From Spirochaetota bacterium (GTDB taxonomy: Bacteria; Spirochaetota; UBA4802; UBA5550), in contig JAFGJX010000070.1 of assembly GCA_016928865.1 (NCBI GenBank), positions 38,541 to 102,540 on the forward strand: a stretch of 64,000 nucleotides of DNA. Direction: 5' to 3'. Under the pieces are notes generated by a model that was not told the origin of the DNA, made no database searches, and saw nothing but the letters and a program-made list of their open reading frames with translations. Shown here in pieces: positions 17,045 to 26,488 of this stretch. Position numbers and translations under genes: made by a program. The first letter of the stretch is position 1, and the number at the start of each line of letters is the position of its first letter.

Positions 17045-19195
17045 CTACTCTGTGTGCATAATGTTAGGGGTATTGAGGTTTATGTCCCCCTTAATATCAA
17101 GGTTAATGTTAAATCCCATTTTTATCTCTTCACTCGATCTTCTGACACGATTGGTTGCTGGATCGATATCGACCGCCTGAAGCGTCCAGAGAAATTTGCC
17201 GACATCAAGTTTTGACAGGTCGCTGAAAACATAATAATTATTCCTTGTCTCAAGATTGGCTATCGAGTACTGCATCAGGCCCTTGACCTGATAAATGCCA
17301 ATGCGGTAATATTTCGCGCCTTTAACGGGCTTCCAGTAGAAATTGAGGGTCTCTTTCTTTAGCATCTCCACAGAAGAGCCCGCGAGTGGCGATATGGGCA
17401 CGGGTTTTTCCAGTACATTCATTATCTCGAATGAATGAGTGGGGCTGGAGACAAGAACCTCCTTACGGTCATCAAGAAGGGCAACACGCCAAAAATAACG
17501 TCCTTCCCTGATATCCGGAATTTCAGCAGAAAGATCGGGAACTGATGTCTCTTTGAGTATCTTGCCGAATGATTTTTCAGTTGAGAGCTGGAGACGGTAT
17601 GTTCCCTCAAGTTCCGTTTTTGACCATGAAAAATCAACACGCGATAGCCTTTCGACATTTTTATTTATGATGACTTCCCTGTCCTGCGGCTCTATGAGGC
17701 TAATTGTTCCTGTCCTGACAACCTTGAATCGACGTATGCTTGAATAATCTGTCATTGAACCGTCCTTCATAACGCCCCTCAGGCCCCAGTAGTAATCACC
17801 TTCGGCAAGTCTGCCATTGTAAGTAACATTGTTCATACCGACTTTATTGGTAAATATAATGTTTTTCAGATCACTGTCTTTTGCAAGGAATATTTCTGTT
17901 TCCTTGACCAGGGGAGCGTTGATCCAGTTGAACGTGAGTCCTTTCTGCACGATTATCATTGGATGGACAGTTTTGGATTCAGGCGGGTATACCGGAACAG
18001 GAGGCTCAATCTTTTCGGTCCTTGTCACAATGAAGCTGAAAACAGAAGATTCGGCCGTGCCTGTTATCCGTTCGGCATCGTTCATGTTGGCTACTTTCCA
18101 GAAATATTTACCCTGTCCCAGGTTGTTTAAAGCAATTCTGTTGCCTTCTACGACGGTATTGACGAGGGGAGCGGACATATCTGCCGATGCGGAAACAAGG
18201 AGCTTGTAACGCGATATTGATTCATTTTTTGACCAGAGAAAGTCTATCATCGGGTTTTCATCGCGGAAACGTATCTCATCTTTATTGGCTGGCGATATGA
18301 GCACAACCGGCCTGTTATTGAAGATTGTCACCCTGCGTATTTCGCTCGATTCAATCTTGCCCGTGTCTTTGTTAACGGCATTGACGCGCCAGAAGTAGAC
18401 GCCGTCGGCAAGGGGTATTCTTTTCTTTGATCCCCTGACTTTATCTGCTATAATCGGTTCTGTTACAGCAGGATTGTTCGCGATCTCGAGAGAAGTATCG
18501 TATTTGCCATCCAGCGGTTCCCATGAAAAATCCACTGCGGTTTGCCTGCCCCCGGAATCCACGTACGCGTCGCTCTCGGGAGAGATTAGCCTGATGGTAA
18601 GATCGAACAGGCGCACACTCTCCTTTTCCGCGATTATATTCTGGTTTTCGTTGATTAGCTTTTCTTCTTTTCCGGTATTGAGAACCGCGGTACCGCGGTT
18701 AACCGTCATCTGGAGGCGATCGCCCCAATCCTGGGAAATGCTCACGTCGCCGTTTTTCAGTGACACGCTGGAATCGCCAGATTCAATGATGACCTTTCTT
18801 GCGGTGTCAGACACCGAAGTGCTCTGCTTCGCGTTCATGGTGCCCTGGATAAACTTTATATCTACTTCGTCCTCGGTAAGCGCAAGAAGGATCATGCTAT
18901 TTTCGTTGAGGGTTATTTCCGTGCCGTCATCCAGGCGGATGGTGGTCTCCGATTGATCGGCGGTACGAACGGTGTCATAATTGTAGAGTACGGAATCCTT
19001 GTAGACTTCTCCCCAGACGACACGGCTGGAATACTTTCGCTCTGTTGTGTTTCTCGCCGCCGTTATCTTTCCGATTTTTTTCGTGTTGCCTGGACCGGAG
19101 GCAGCCGTTATATCGGCATAGAGAAGATACCCGAGACCGGCAATAAGGGACAGACCGAGTATGATGATAAAAAAATCACTTTTCGATAATCTCAT
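17045..19195 (-). CDS. FecR-domain protein with five Fn3-like repeats, inner-membrane anchored
   Basis: 716 residues. A single membrane segment (residues about 9-27) anchors the N terminus, leaving the rest periplasmic. Residues 60-200 form a FecR-type domain (VRTADQSETTIRLDDGTEITLNENS, VDIKFIQGTM). Five repeats follow, each ending with a variant of GxYFWRV (GVYFWRVNAV, GKYFWKVANM, GDYYWGLRGV, GRYFWRVALL, GKFLWTLQAV), spaced about 90-110 residues. The start lies inside the end of the cyclase gene (20-base overlap), so expression is coupled. Likely a periplasmic sensor or scaffold linking the cyclase to the cell envelope; the partner is unknown. Confidence 0.78.
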   Translation of the reverse strand: MRLSKSDFFIIILGLSLIAGLGYLLYADITAASGPGNTKKIGKITAARNTTERKYSSRVVWGEVYKDSVLYNYDTVRTADQSETTIRLDDGTEITLNENSMILLALTEDEVDIKFIQGTMNAKQSTSVSDTARKVIIESGDSSVSLKNGDVSISQDWGDRLQMTVNRGTAVLNTGKEEKLINENQNIIAEKESVRLFDLTIRLISPESDAYVDSGGRQTAVDFSWEPLDGKYDTSLEIANNPAVTEPIIADKVRGSKKRIPLADGVYFWRVNAVNKDTGKIESSEIRRVTIFNNRPVVLISPANKDEIRFRDENPMIDFLWSKNESISRYKLLVSASADMSAPLVNTVVEGNRIALNNLGQGKYFWKVANMNDAERITGTAESSVFSFIVTRTEKIEPPVPVYPPESKTVHPMIIVQKGLTFNWINAPLVKETEIFLAKDSDLKNIIFTNKVGMNNVTYNGRLAEGDYYWGLRGVMKDGSMTDYSSIRRFKVVRTGTISLIEPQDREVIINKNVERLSRVDFSWSKTELEGTYRLQLSTEKSFGKILKETSVPDLSAEIPDIREGRYFWRVALLDDRKEVLVSSPTHSFEIMNVLEKPVPISPLAGSSVEMLKKETLNFYWKPVKGAKYYRIGIYQVKGLMQYSIANLETRNNYYVFSDLSKLDVGKFLWTLQAVDIDPATNRVRRSSEEIKMGFNINLDIKGDINLNTPNIMHTE

Positions 19196-21776
19196 ACTTT
19201 TCTTCGCCGCGATTAATCATTTCGTCAAGCGCCTCTTCAGATATATCCTTAACTTCGATCCCGATGAGGGCCTGGAGTTCAGGCAGGGTTTTCGGCCGTG
19301 AAGGGTCGTCCATGCGGCCGAGCACCGCGTATATCTGCTGCGGTTCAATCTTTCCCTTAACGCGGATCTGTTTCATCTTCTCAACTGCAAAAATATTTCT
19401 TATCAGTTTATATGTGTCTTCGCTTATGAGGATATCGGTCCCGAACGGCTTGTTGAGGGCTTCAATGCGCGAAGCGAGATTGACCGGGTCGCCTATCACG
19501 GTATACTCCATGCGGTCTTCAGATCCGATCTGCCCGGCCAGGACCTCGCCAGTGTTGATGCCACAGCCGATACGAATATACGGCTTTCGCGGACCGCCCC
19601 GTTCGCGGTTGAATTCTATCAGTTCCTTCCGCATCATGAGAGCGCCATTGATCGCGTTTTCCGTGTCGTTGCCCTTTGATATCGGCGTTCCCCATACCGC
19701 CATTATCGCGTCACCGATGAACTTGTCTACCACGCCTCCGGATTTTTCAACGCACGCGACCATTTTTGTCATATACGCATTCAGGAACTCGACAACCTCC
19801 TCCGGCTCGAGTTTTTCCGATATCGCGGTAAAGGCTCGTATATCGGAAAAGAGAATGGTAACGGTCTTCCGCTCGCCGCCGAGACGAAGCTCGCCGTGCA
19901 GCGCTGCTTCAGCAATCTCCTTGTTGACAAATTTACCAAATGCGGACTTGATCTTTTCCCTTTCTTCAAGACCCTTTCCCATCTCAATAAAGGTGCTGGT
20001 AAGCTCGCCGATCTCGTCTTTCGAGGTGGGCGCTATATCAACCCTGTACTGGCCCTCGATGATTTTCTTGGTCGCGCCGACAAGGCGGATTATCGGATTG
20101 GTTATAGTCTTTCCAAAAAAGAATATAATCATTATCGCCGCGATCAGGATCATGGCGGTTATAAGGATGTTCCGAAACTGAATATCGTAAACGGCCTGGA
20201 ATGCCTTGCTTTCCTCTGCTGCGGCGATTATTCCAAACCCGCCGGTATCGATTTTTTTGAAAGAGCCGAGGTAATAGATGCCGCTTTCATCGCGATACCG
20301 CGTCTGTCCGTTGTCTGCTTTACTCTTCATCATCATGGCACAGATGGGAACCGAGGCCATATTCGTTGATGACTTGACAAGATTCTTATCCGGGTGGGCG
20401 ATCACATCACCCTTGTAGTTCACCATGTATATAGTAGTAATTCCTTTAACGGTAAAGGTTTTAAGAATATTATCAAGCCGCACGTAGCTGACCATGACTG
20501 AATTGACTGTTCCGTCCAGACCCTTTTCATGGGGATATGAAATTACAAAGACCGGGCTGTTGAGAAGCTGAGACGCATTGTTTATTGCCGTCACGCCGGA
20601 AAATGACTGATCGTATATTTCCCGATATGACTCATGAGAGGCGGCGAGGTCATTGCGGGACACGATGTACTTGTTCATCAGAGGCGCATTGTAAAAGGTC
20701 CGTATGAATTGCGATTGCCCGGTTTTCCGGTCTTTGACCAGTATGCCGGAGAAAAACAATTCCTGACTGCCGCTTGTAATCAGGTTCTCATATCCGGTGA
20801 GGCTTTGATCCTTCTCTTTGAGCATGACAGAGCCGATGAGCTGGTATTTCTCAATCTCGGATTTTATCTTCAGAGCGATGACTTCGGATATCTGCAAATT
20901 GCTTTCCTGGATCCGCACCAGGTTGTCATTCTTAAAAAAATAGCTGGCAAGGAAAATCATTCCCGTCAGAGAAGCCATAATAATTATCGATATGATCGAT
21001 ATTAATTTAAACCGGATGGACCGGTAGAAGGGGCCCTTGCCGATAACCGGAATAACGTTCTTATATTCCCCTTTATCGGATTTTTGCGCGGCAGCTTCGG
21101 CAGTGTCAACGCGTGATTTTTTCTCTGAATCAATATGTTTGCGTTCGTTCTGTTTCGCTTTCAGTGCGGGAAGCGGTGTAACAGAAATATCAGTCGCTAT
21201 TGCGGCGCCTGATCCGCCAGGGACGGCTTTTTCATATACGGAGGGATTAGCTATTTTTATAGCGTTACGTATCTGCGCGTTTTTGGCGACAGGGAGGGTG
21301 TGGCGCGCAGCAAAACGCTCCAGCACCTGCAGGTACAGGTTCATTTCCGAAGAATCCCTCTTTATATTCCGTACTGATGCAACGGCTTCAGGAACGGATT
21401 TGCCTTTATAAATATGATAGCATGCCAAAAACGGGAGAGTAAACTTAGTACGGTATGATATAAGAAGGCATGCGCCGCTGTTAAGGGCGTTGTCAAAGTC
21501 AACAATGGCGCCTTTCAATATGTCAATATGCTGTAGATCATCAGGATTAAAATACAGGCTGAGGACCCTGATCCCGGCCCTGCTGAAATTATTAATAATT
21601 GATAGATATGCCTGTGAATCAACCGGCTCAGAAGAAATTATGATCGTTGTTTTAATTTTGTTTTGTTTGAAGAGTTTTATCTTTTCTTTAGAAAAGTAAT
21701 CGAATAATTGTTTCTGTGAGATGTTGTCAGACAGAAATTCTATGAAGATCTTGTTATTAGTCATGTTCTTTTTCAT
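19176..21776 (-). CDS. Class III adenylate cyclase with Cache and HAMP domains and a degenerate phosphatase-like N-terminal domain
   Basis: 866 residues. Order: residues 40-160 resemble a dual-specificity phosphatase fold (AGIRVLSLYFNPDD, ACLLISYRTKFTLPFLACY, GKSVPEAVASVRNI) but the HCx5R loop is changed, with His-Cys replaced by S107-Y108 and Arg by L114; a linker; membrane segment 257-281; periplasmic Cache-type sensor 283-535; membrane segment 537-555; HAMP 556-608; cyclase 634-815. Metal-binding D645 (FSDIRAFT) and D689 (GDAIMAVWG), adenine-specifying K685 and the VIGDPVNLASR Asp, Asn and Arg are present, so cAMP synthesis is expected. First gene of the cyclase-FecR-barrel unit. Confidence 0.85.
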   Translation of the reverse strand: MKKNMTNNKIFIEFLSDNISQKQLFDYFSKEKIKLFKQNKIKTTIIISSEPVDSQAYLSIINNFSRAGIRVLSLYFNPDDLQHIDILKGAIVDFDNALNSGACLLISYRTKFTLPFLACYHIYKGKSVPEAVASVRNIKRDSSEMNLYLQVLERFAARHTLPVAKNAQIRNAIKIANPSVYEKAVPGGSGAAIATDISVTPLPALKAKQNERKHIDSEKKSRVDTAEAAAQKSDKGEYKNVIPVIGKGPFYRSIRFKLISIISIIIMASLTGMIFLASYFFKNDNLVRIQESNLQISEVIALKIKSEIEKYQLIGSVMLKEKDQSLTGYENLITSGSQELFFSGILVKDRKTGQSQFIRTFYNAPLMNKYIVSRNDLAASHESYREIYDQSFSGVTAINNASQLLNSPVFVISYPHEKGLDGTVNSVMVSYVRLDNILKTFTVKGITTIYMVNYKGDVIAHPDKNLVKSSTNMASVPICAMMMKSKADNGQTRYRDESGIYYLGSFKKIDTGGFGIIAAAEESKAFQAVYDIQFRNILITAMILIAAIMIIFFFGKTITNPIIRLVGATKKIIEGQYRVDIAPTSKDEIGELTSTFIEMGKGLEEREKIKSAFGKFVNKEIAEAALHGELRLGGERKTVTILFSDIRAFTAISEKLEPEEVVEFLNAYMTKMVACVEKSGGVVDKFIGDAIMAVWGTPISKGNDTENAINGALMMRKELIEFNRERGGPRKPYIRIGCGINTGEVLAGQIGSEDRMEYTVIGDPVNLASRIEALNKPFGTDILISEDTYKLIRNIFAVEKMKQIRVKGKIEPQQIYAVLGRMDDPSRPKTLPELQALIGIEVKDISEEALDEMINRGEEKYEIIEK

Positions 21777-22217
21777 TCCAATAATTAAAATACTAATTTT
21801 AGCTGAATTTAAAGCACTTTTTATGAATAATAAAGTAAAAAATTAAAATTAATAAATATTTATTAAATAATGAATAGTAAAAAATACTGGGTTATTGTGT
21901 ATTATATTAAATACAATATTGTTATGTCTTCTTATAATATAATCGGCATATCACATATATTCCTTTTACAATATTGGCAGTTATAAATATTAATTTGAAT
22001 ATATAGGCGCCCAGGGAAATCGGCGAGGGATGACTCGCTAAAAGATTATGAGCGAGGTGGCCAGGAGAATAGACTGGTAATAGTATTGACACCAGCTCGA
22101 GTAATATGCTATATATCTGTGGCAAAGTACAGTCTTGAGCTGTTGCGTTAACCCAGAGGTTGTCAGGATCGTATTCGATATTAGAAAATCAGTTGCTCGT
22201 GCAAAACATGATCTGCC
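21777..22217. other. AT-rich divergent intergenic region, 441 bases
   Basis: It separates the minus-strand cyclase unit from the plus-strand GHKL ATPase gene. Positions 21780-22000 are strongly AT-rich and must hold the cyclase promoter; I could not fix a single -35/-10 pair. From about 22005 the composition changes abruptly to about 50% GC, with several short inverted repeats (listed separately). No open reading frame in it looks coding. Confidence 0.7.
22023..22095 (+). ncRNA. Possible structured leader or small RNA with alternative stems
   Basis: GCGAG (22023-22027) can pair with CTCGC (22034-22038), while the same CTCGCT (22034-22039) can instead pair with AGCGAG (22051-22056). Further down CTGGT (22074-22078) pairs with ACCAG (22091-22095), and CCAG at 22061 competes for CTGG. 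Mutually exclusive stems about 120 bases before a start codon are seen in riboswitches and attenuators, but no known riboswitch consensus was recognised. Confidence 0.25.
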
Positions 22218-22868
22218 ATGACATTGGATGAAGCGATAAATCAGAAAAAAAAGATACGGATCCTTGCCTATTCTGTCAGCGATTATGTCGAACATCGCAT
22301 GAAGGAGGTTCTTGCTCTTATATTCAACAAGTATAACAGGCCAGACCTGGTGCCTCCGGTATACACCTGCCTCAAGGAGCTTCTTATAAATGCCGTCAAG
22401 GCAAATTTTAAAAATATTTATTTTGAGGGATACACCCCGAAAAATGATTCTGAAAGCATCATCGATTACGAGCTTGCACTGAAATTATTCAAGCTTGAAC
22501 TGAGCAGGGAAAATGCGCAGCATCTTGAACGACTTGCACGAAAGCTGGACATGAGGGCGGAAGTGGTCATACAGCACGGGGACCAGTGTCTTCACATCAG
22601 CGTCACAAATCCTGTCGGCATGACGGAGCGAGAAAAAAACAACGTGGATTACAAGCTTGCATGTGCGAGCAGATATAACGATATTTCGGAATATTTCGCT
22701 GAAAACGAAGAAGATGTAAATACAGATGTTGATGAGGGCGCCGGACTGGGAATAATACTGATATCCATGATGCTGAAAAACATGGGCGCTACGGCCCAGG
22801 ATTTCGTGATAACTTCCGAGAATAAAAGGACAACTGCAACGCTCAAGGTTCCTATCATGCCCCGGTAA
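22218..22868 (+). CDS. GHKL (histidine-kinase-like) ATPase domain protein
   Basis: 216 residues. An N box is visible in CLKELLINAVKANFKN (E-x-x-x-N), and a G1 box in DVDEGAGLGIILISMMLKNMG; the C-terminal TTATLKVP matches the end of the Bergerat fold. There is no phospho-acceptor His domain, receiver or membrane segment, so it is more like an anti-sigma-factor/SpoIIAB-type or accessory kinase. A STAS protein that could be an antagonist partner lies far away at 56548-56847. No good ribosome-binding site precedes the ATG, but later Met codons would delete the first helix. Confidence 0.72.
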   Translation: MTLDEAINQKKKIRILAYSVSDYVEHRMKEVLALIFNKYNRPDLVPPVYTCLKELLINAVKANFKNIYFEGYTPKNDSESIIDYELALKLFKLELSRENAQHLERLARKLDMRAEVVIQHGDQCLHISVTNPVGMTEREKNNVDYKLACASRYNDISEYFAENEEDVNTDVDEGAGLGIILISMMLKNMGATAQDFVITSENKRTTATLKVPIMPR

Positions 22869-22969
22869 TGGCAGGAGTGATTAAATATCGTTTTTTTTAA
22901 AAAAATTCTTGTCATTTTTGTTCTTGTATTAATTTATATTGTCATTCTAACTTTACAAGAAGGTCGTGC

Positions 22970-23521
22970 ATGGTACCAAACAAATTATTTTTGACCAAGG
23001 GCGTCGGAGTACATAAAAATAAGCTTTCTTCTTTTGAGCTTGCATTGAGAAATGCCGGCATTGAAAAATGCAATCTCGTGTATGTATCAAGCATTCTTCC
23101 TCCTAAATGTAAAATTGTATCAAAACAGGAAGGGACTAAAATGCTTCGTCCGGGTCAGATCACGTACTGCGTCATGGCCCGCAATGAAACCAACGAACCG
23201 AATCGCCTCATTTCTGCGGCAATAGGCATAGCCATGCCGCGCGACCAGGAAAATTACGGATACCTTTCAGAGCATCATTCATTCGGAGAGGTTGCGAAAT
23301 TATCGGGTGATTTCGCAGAGGACCTTGCAGCAACCATGCTCGCATCGACACTGGGTATTCCCTTCGACTCCGACCAGGCATGGGACGAGCGGAAGCAGGT
23401 TTATCGCGCGAGCGGTCATATATTTAAAACCAGGAATATTTGCCAGTCTGCGGAGGGAAACAAAAACGGTCTGTGGACTACAGTGATTGCCGCAGCGGTG
23501 CTGCTGATTGAAGAATGTTAG
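22970..23521 (+). CDS. pdaD: Pyruvoyl-dependent arginine decarboxylase
   Basis: 183 residues with ribosome-binding site AAGAAGG. The sequence follows the archaeal/chlamydial PvlArgDC family: YVSSILPP contains the Ser-Ser self-cleavage site (residues 40-41), where the second Ser becomes the pyruvoyl group, and [19 protein letters not shown] is a conserved segment. It converts arginine to agmatine for polyamine synthesis or acid resistance. No aguA/aguB or speB gene is adjacent. The downstream diguanylate cyclase gene is convergent. Confidence 0.93.
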   Translation: MVPNKLFLTKGVGVHKNKLSSFELALRNAGIEKCNLVYVSSILPPKCKIVSKQEGTKMLRPGQITYCVMARNETNEPNRLISAAIGIAMPRDQENYGYLSEHHSFGEVAKLSGDFAEDLAATMLASTLGIPFDSDQAWDERKQVYRASGHIFKTRNICQSAEGNKNGLWTTVIAAAVLLIEEC

Positions 23522-23567
23522 CGTCTTCAGCTTCTTGATGAATGAATAAGAGTATTCAGCCTGTAAA

Positions 23568-24596
23568 TCAGAACATAGAACCGACCGCATTTTTACCTTT
23601 GTCTTTTATGTAAAACATGGCGCGATCTGCGGCAGAGAGGAGGCGCGTAATGTTGGTCGCGTCTTCCGGATATGCGGCCACACCAAAACTCGCACTCAGG
23701 TTTGCATAAATACCTTTGTTGGAAAGGTATTTTGTTTTACTCATCAGAGAGCGTATCTCTTCAGCCTTTAGTATGCCCTGATTCTTATTGCATCCTGGAA
23801 GGACGATAACGAATTCATCGCCGCCATAACTGACACCGAACGCCTTCCCTGAAAGTGAATCCCGTATTGTTGTCGCGACTTCCTGAATGGCCTGACTGCC
23901 GTTCAGGTGACCATATGTATCCACGATTTTCTTGAAATTGTCAAGATCCATAAAGACGAGAGCAAAAGGCGAACCCGAAATCTTGCCTGTCTCAAACAGC
24001 TCCGCAAGGGCATGATAGAGATATCGTGTATTGAAAAGGCCGGTGAGGTCATCTTTATTGGCCAGGGACTGTATATGCTGATAGCGGCGGGTGTTTTCAA
24101 CAGCGATTGCCGCATAATCCGCGAAGAACATGAAGAGAGAGAGTGTCTTTTTGCTTGTCCTGCTGGGATTGATAGCCTCGATGACTCCTAGTGTCTGGTT
24201 CCCAAAAACCAGGGGGACGCATATGAGCGATCTTGTAATCTTTCCTGAAATCAGGTCAATCTGGTCATTGAAGTATTGGCAGTCTCTGACGTCTTCAACC
24301 ACCATCGGCTCCTGAATGGCGGCAACCCGCCCGGCTATACCCTGTCCGGATTTTATTCTGATGTCCTTTATCTCTTCAATATTGAGATCAACGCTCAATT
24401 TGAAGCGGAGTTCCCTGGCGTCCGGGTCATACAGAAGCAATGACCAGGTCTCAGCCTGGATGATTTCCGACAGCTTTCTAAGGATTGTGCCGTAGAGCCT
24501 GTTGGGATCAAGCTCCGAGGTCAGAGCTTTTCCCAGGTCCATTAGCGACCTCAGTTCGCGGCGTGACAGATGCATTTCGCCATACATTCTTGCCAT
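23568..24596 (-). CDS. GAF-GGDEF diguanylate cyclase
   Basis: 342 residues. Residues 15-170 form a GAF domain (SGQGIAGRVAAIQEPMVVEDV, CVPLVFGNQTLGVIEAINP). A GGDEF domain (180-342) has DDLTGLFNTRYL, FMDLDNFKKIVDTYGHLNG and an intact active site SYGGDEFVIVLPG. The RxxD inhibitory site that normally precedes GGDEF by five residues is missing (KAFGVSYGGDEF), so product inhibition by c-di-GMP is probably absent. Soluble, so the GAF domain likely senses a cytoplasmic ligand. Confidence 0.93.
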   Translation of the reverse strand: MARMYGEMHLSRRELRSLMDLGKALTSELDPNRLYGTILRKLSEIIQAETWSLLLYDPDARELRFKLSVDLNIEEIKDIRIKSGQGIAGRVAAIQEPMVVEDVRDCQYFNDQIDLISGKITRSLICVPLVFGNQTLGVIEAINPSRTSKKTLSLFMFFADYAAIAVENTRRYQHIQSLANKDDLTGLFNTRYLYHALAELFETGKISGSPFALVFMDLDNFKKIVDTYGHLNGSQAIQEVATTIRDSLSGKAFGVSYGGDEFVIVLPGCNKNQGILKAEEIRSLMSKTKYLSNKGIYANLSASFGVAAYPEDATNITRLLSAADRAMFYIKDKGKNAVGSMF

Positions 24597-24684
24597 CTCA
24601 CATTTATGATTAAAATTCTCGTTTAGTTCAGAAATACACGAAAAATTTTACAAGAATTATTTTTTAATTGCGGGTTAAAATGCT

Positions 24685-24703
24685 AAAAGATTCGATCTTT
24701 TTT
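24685..24703. terminator. Possible weak bidirectional terminator after rhomboid gene
   Basis: AAAAGAT-TCG-ATCTTTT forms a 7-base AT-rich stem just past the rhomboid stop, with A/T runs on both sides. GC content is low for a stable terminator, so this is tentative. Confidence 0.3.
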
Positions 24704-24712
24704 AACATGGGC

Positions 24713-25417
24713 CTACCTGGGGTCACGGAGGCGGATGCAAGGCAGGGCCAGAAAGCCCAGCATGCACCCGAAAAGGAACCCGAGTCCATGGGCAAGATAG
24801 CTTACCTGCGCCTCAAAGGTGGTCGGTATCAGCATGATCAATGAAAAGCCGATAGCCCTGAATATACGAACAGGGATGGAGTGGTCTGTATCATGACGTA
24901 TGTAAAAGACAAGCCATAATCCCACCATCCCGTATGCCATACCTGACGCGCCGACCAGCCGTATGTCAGGGCTGTAGAGCAACACTGTCAGGATGTTGGT
25001 CACAATGCCTATACCGAAGGAGAGGCCGGGGAAGGCGAGCATGCCGAAATAGGATTTCAACATCCATCCAAAAACAAGAAAAATCAGCGCGTTGGATATG
25101 AGGTGATGCAGGTCGGCATGGGTCAGAAGAGCGGTTACAACCCTCCAGTATTCATGACGATGGAAAAAGGCTTCGCCGCTGAGCCAGAGATAGTCGCCTT
25201 CCGGATATTTCATATAAGCAACAGTTGCCAGGTAAAAAATAAAAAAAGCGATTAGTGCCGGAATGGCATGGTGAAACGATGGAAATTTAGCGAGCGGGCC
25301 CGGCGGACGCCTAGGCTCATCTCGGAAGTCCTCCGGATCCGGTTCTTGCACGTGTTCAGGATCATCCATTCGGTCTTCGTAAAAGCGATTATCTTGATCT
25401 TCTCCGCCTTGCTTCAT
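24713..25417 (-). CDS. Rhomboid-family intramembrane serine protease
   Basis: 234 residues. An acidic, Pro-rich cytoplasmic tail (1-45) precedes six hydrophobic segments. The HxxxN motif (H105-N109 in HADLHHLISNA), catalytic Ser in GASGMAYG (S158) and catalytic His in YLAHGLGFLFG (H210) are all present, so it should be active. It cleaves transmembrane substrates within the inner membrane; the substrate is unknown. The ribosome-binding site is GGAAAGAG. The cupin gene ends 15 bases upstream on the same strand, suggesting one transcript. Confidence 0.92.
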   Translation of the reverse strand: MKQGGEDQDNRFYEDRMDDPEHVQEPDPEDFRDEPRRPPGPLAKFPSFHHAIPALIAFFIFYLATVAYMKYPEGDYLWLSGEAFFHRHEYWRVVTALLTHADLHHLISNALIFLVFGWMLKSYFGMLAFPGLSFGIGIVTNILTVLLYSPDIRLVGASGMAYGMVGLWLVFYIRHDTDHSIPVRIFRAIGFSLIMLIPTTFEAQVSYLAHGLGFLFGCMLGFLALPCIRLRDPR

Positions 25418-25432
25418 ATTGCTCTTTCCCGC

Positions 25433-25807
25433 TTACGAATGGGTCGCGATGTAGTCTTCGCGAATGGGATTCCATGCATCCACGGCAATGGTGAATACAT
25501 CAAGCACTCTCCCGCTGTGAACAACATTTGACGGCACGATTGCCACATCTCCCTTTTCCATGATCCGGGTGTTCCCGCCAATCGTCAGCTCGAGCTTGCC
25601 CTGCACAACAAGACTTATCTGTTCATGGGCGTGGCTGTGCTCCGGGAGGACCGATCCAGGCTCCATCTCCACCCAGGTTACCATCACATTGGACAGATGT
25701 GCTTCTTTGAACAGAAAGCCCGGCAGGCGCGTGACGCCATTTTTCGTCTTAAATGAGTCAAAATATTCCATCGATGGGCTCCTTCCGGTTGTTTCAAGTT
25801 TTTTCAT
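25433..25807 (-). CDS. Small cupin-domain protein
   Basis: 124 residues from the ATG at 25807 (a TTG nine codons upstream is also in frame). Single conserved beta-barrel cupin: motif 1 [20 protein letters not shown] gives His and Glu metal ligands and motif 2 is [16 protein letters not shown]. Metal binding is likely; function cannot be deduced. The start is divergent from the uracil-DNA glycosylase gene with 54 bases between, too short for separate long promoters, so they may share a control region. Confidence 0.85.
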   Translation of the reverse strand: MKKLETTGRSPSMEYFDSFKTKNGVTRLPGFLFKEAHLSNVMVTWVEMEPGSVLPEHSHAHEQISLVVQGKLELTIGGNTRIMEKGDVAIVPSNVVHSGRVLDVFTIAVDAWNPIREDYIATHS

Positions 25808-25861
25808 GATAAAATGGGCAGGATTATTTGACAAATAAAAAATATAATAAATAGTGTCATC

Positions 25862-26488
25862 ATGGAAACGAATGAAAGCCGCCTCCTGGGTATGGCGGAG
25901 GAAGTGGAGCGGTGCGACAAGTGCAGGCTGTGCACGACCCGCACCCGGACCGTATTTGGCGAAGGAAATCCCGACGCGGAAGTGCTGTTCATCGGCGAGG
26001 GCCCCGGGAAGCAGGAAGACATTACAGGCAGGCCCTTTGTCGGGCGTGCGGGCGAGCTCCTCACGCGCATAATAGAGTTCGGGATGGGGGTGCCTCGCTC
26101 GGAGGTATATATCGCCAATCTGGTCAAGTGCAGACCGACCGTTGACATGAACCTGATGCGCGATCGCCCGCCAGATCCTGATGAGCTGCAGGCATGCGTC
26201 CCGTATCTGATGGCGCAGATTGATATAATTAGACCCAGAGTAATTGTCGCGCTGGGCAGCCCTTCATCTAAATTCCTGCTGGCAACGACGTCCGGGATAA
26301 CCAGAATCCGGGGCAGGTGGGGAGAATATCGGGGCATTCCGGTTATGCCCACCTACCACCCGAGCTACCTGCTCAGAAACGGCGGAGACTCAAGCCCCCT
26401 CAAGCGCGAGGTGTGGCATGATATAAAAATCGTCATGGAACGGCTGGGTTGGCCGCTTCCGCGAATCAAGAGAGGAGAAAAAGGATGA
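25862..26488 (+). CDS. Family 4 uracil-DNA glycosylase (iron-sulfur type)
   Basis: 208 residues. The N-terminal CDKCRLC supplies cysteines of the 4Fe-4S cluster, with further Cys at about residues 86 and 103. Catalytic motif A is [20 protein letters not shown] and motif B is HPSYLLR. This is the family 4/5 glycosylase group that removes uracil arising from cytosine deamination. The MBL-fold gene starts within its stop codon (ATGA). Confidence 0.93.
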   Translation: METNESRLLGMAEEVERCDKCRLCTTRTRTVFGEGNPDAEVLFIGEGPGKQEDITGRPFVGRAGELLTRIIEFGMGVPRSEVYIANLVKCRPTVDMNLMRDRPPDPDELQACVPYLMAQIDIIRPRVIVALGSPSSKFLLATTSGITRIRGRWGEYRGIPVMPTYHPSYLLRNGGDSSPLKREVWHDIKIVMERLGWPLPRIKRGEKG

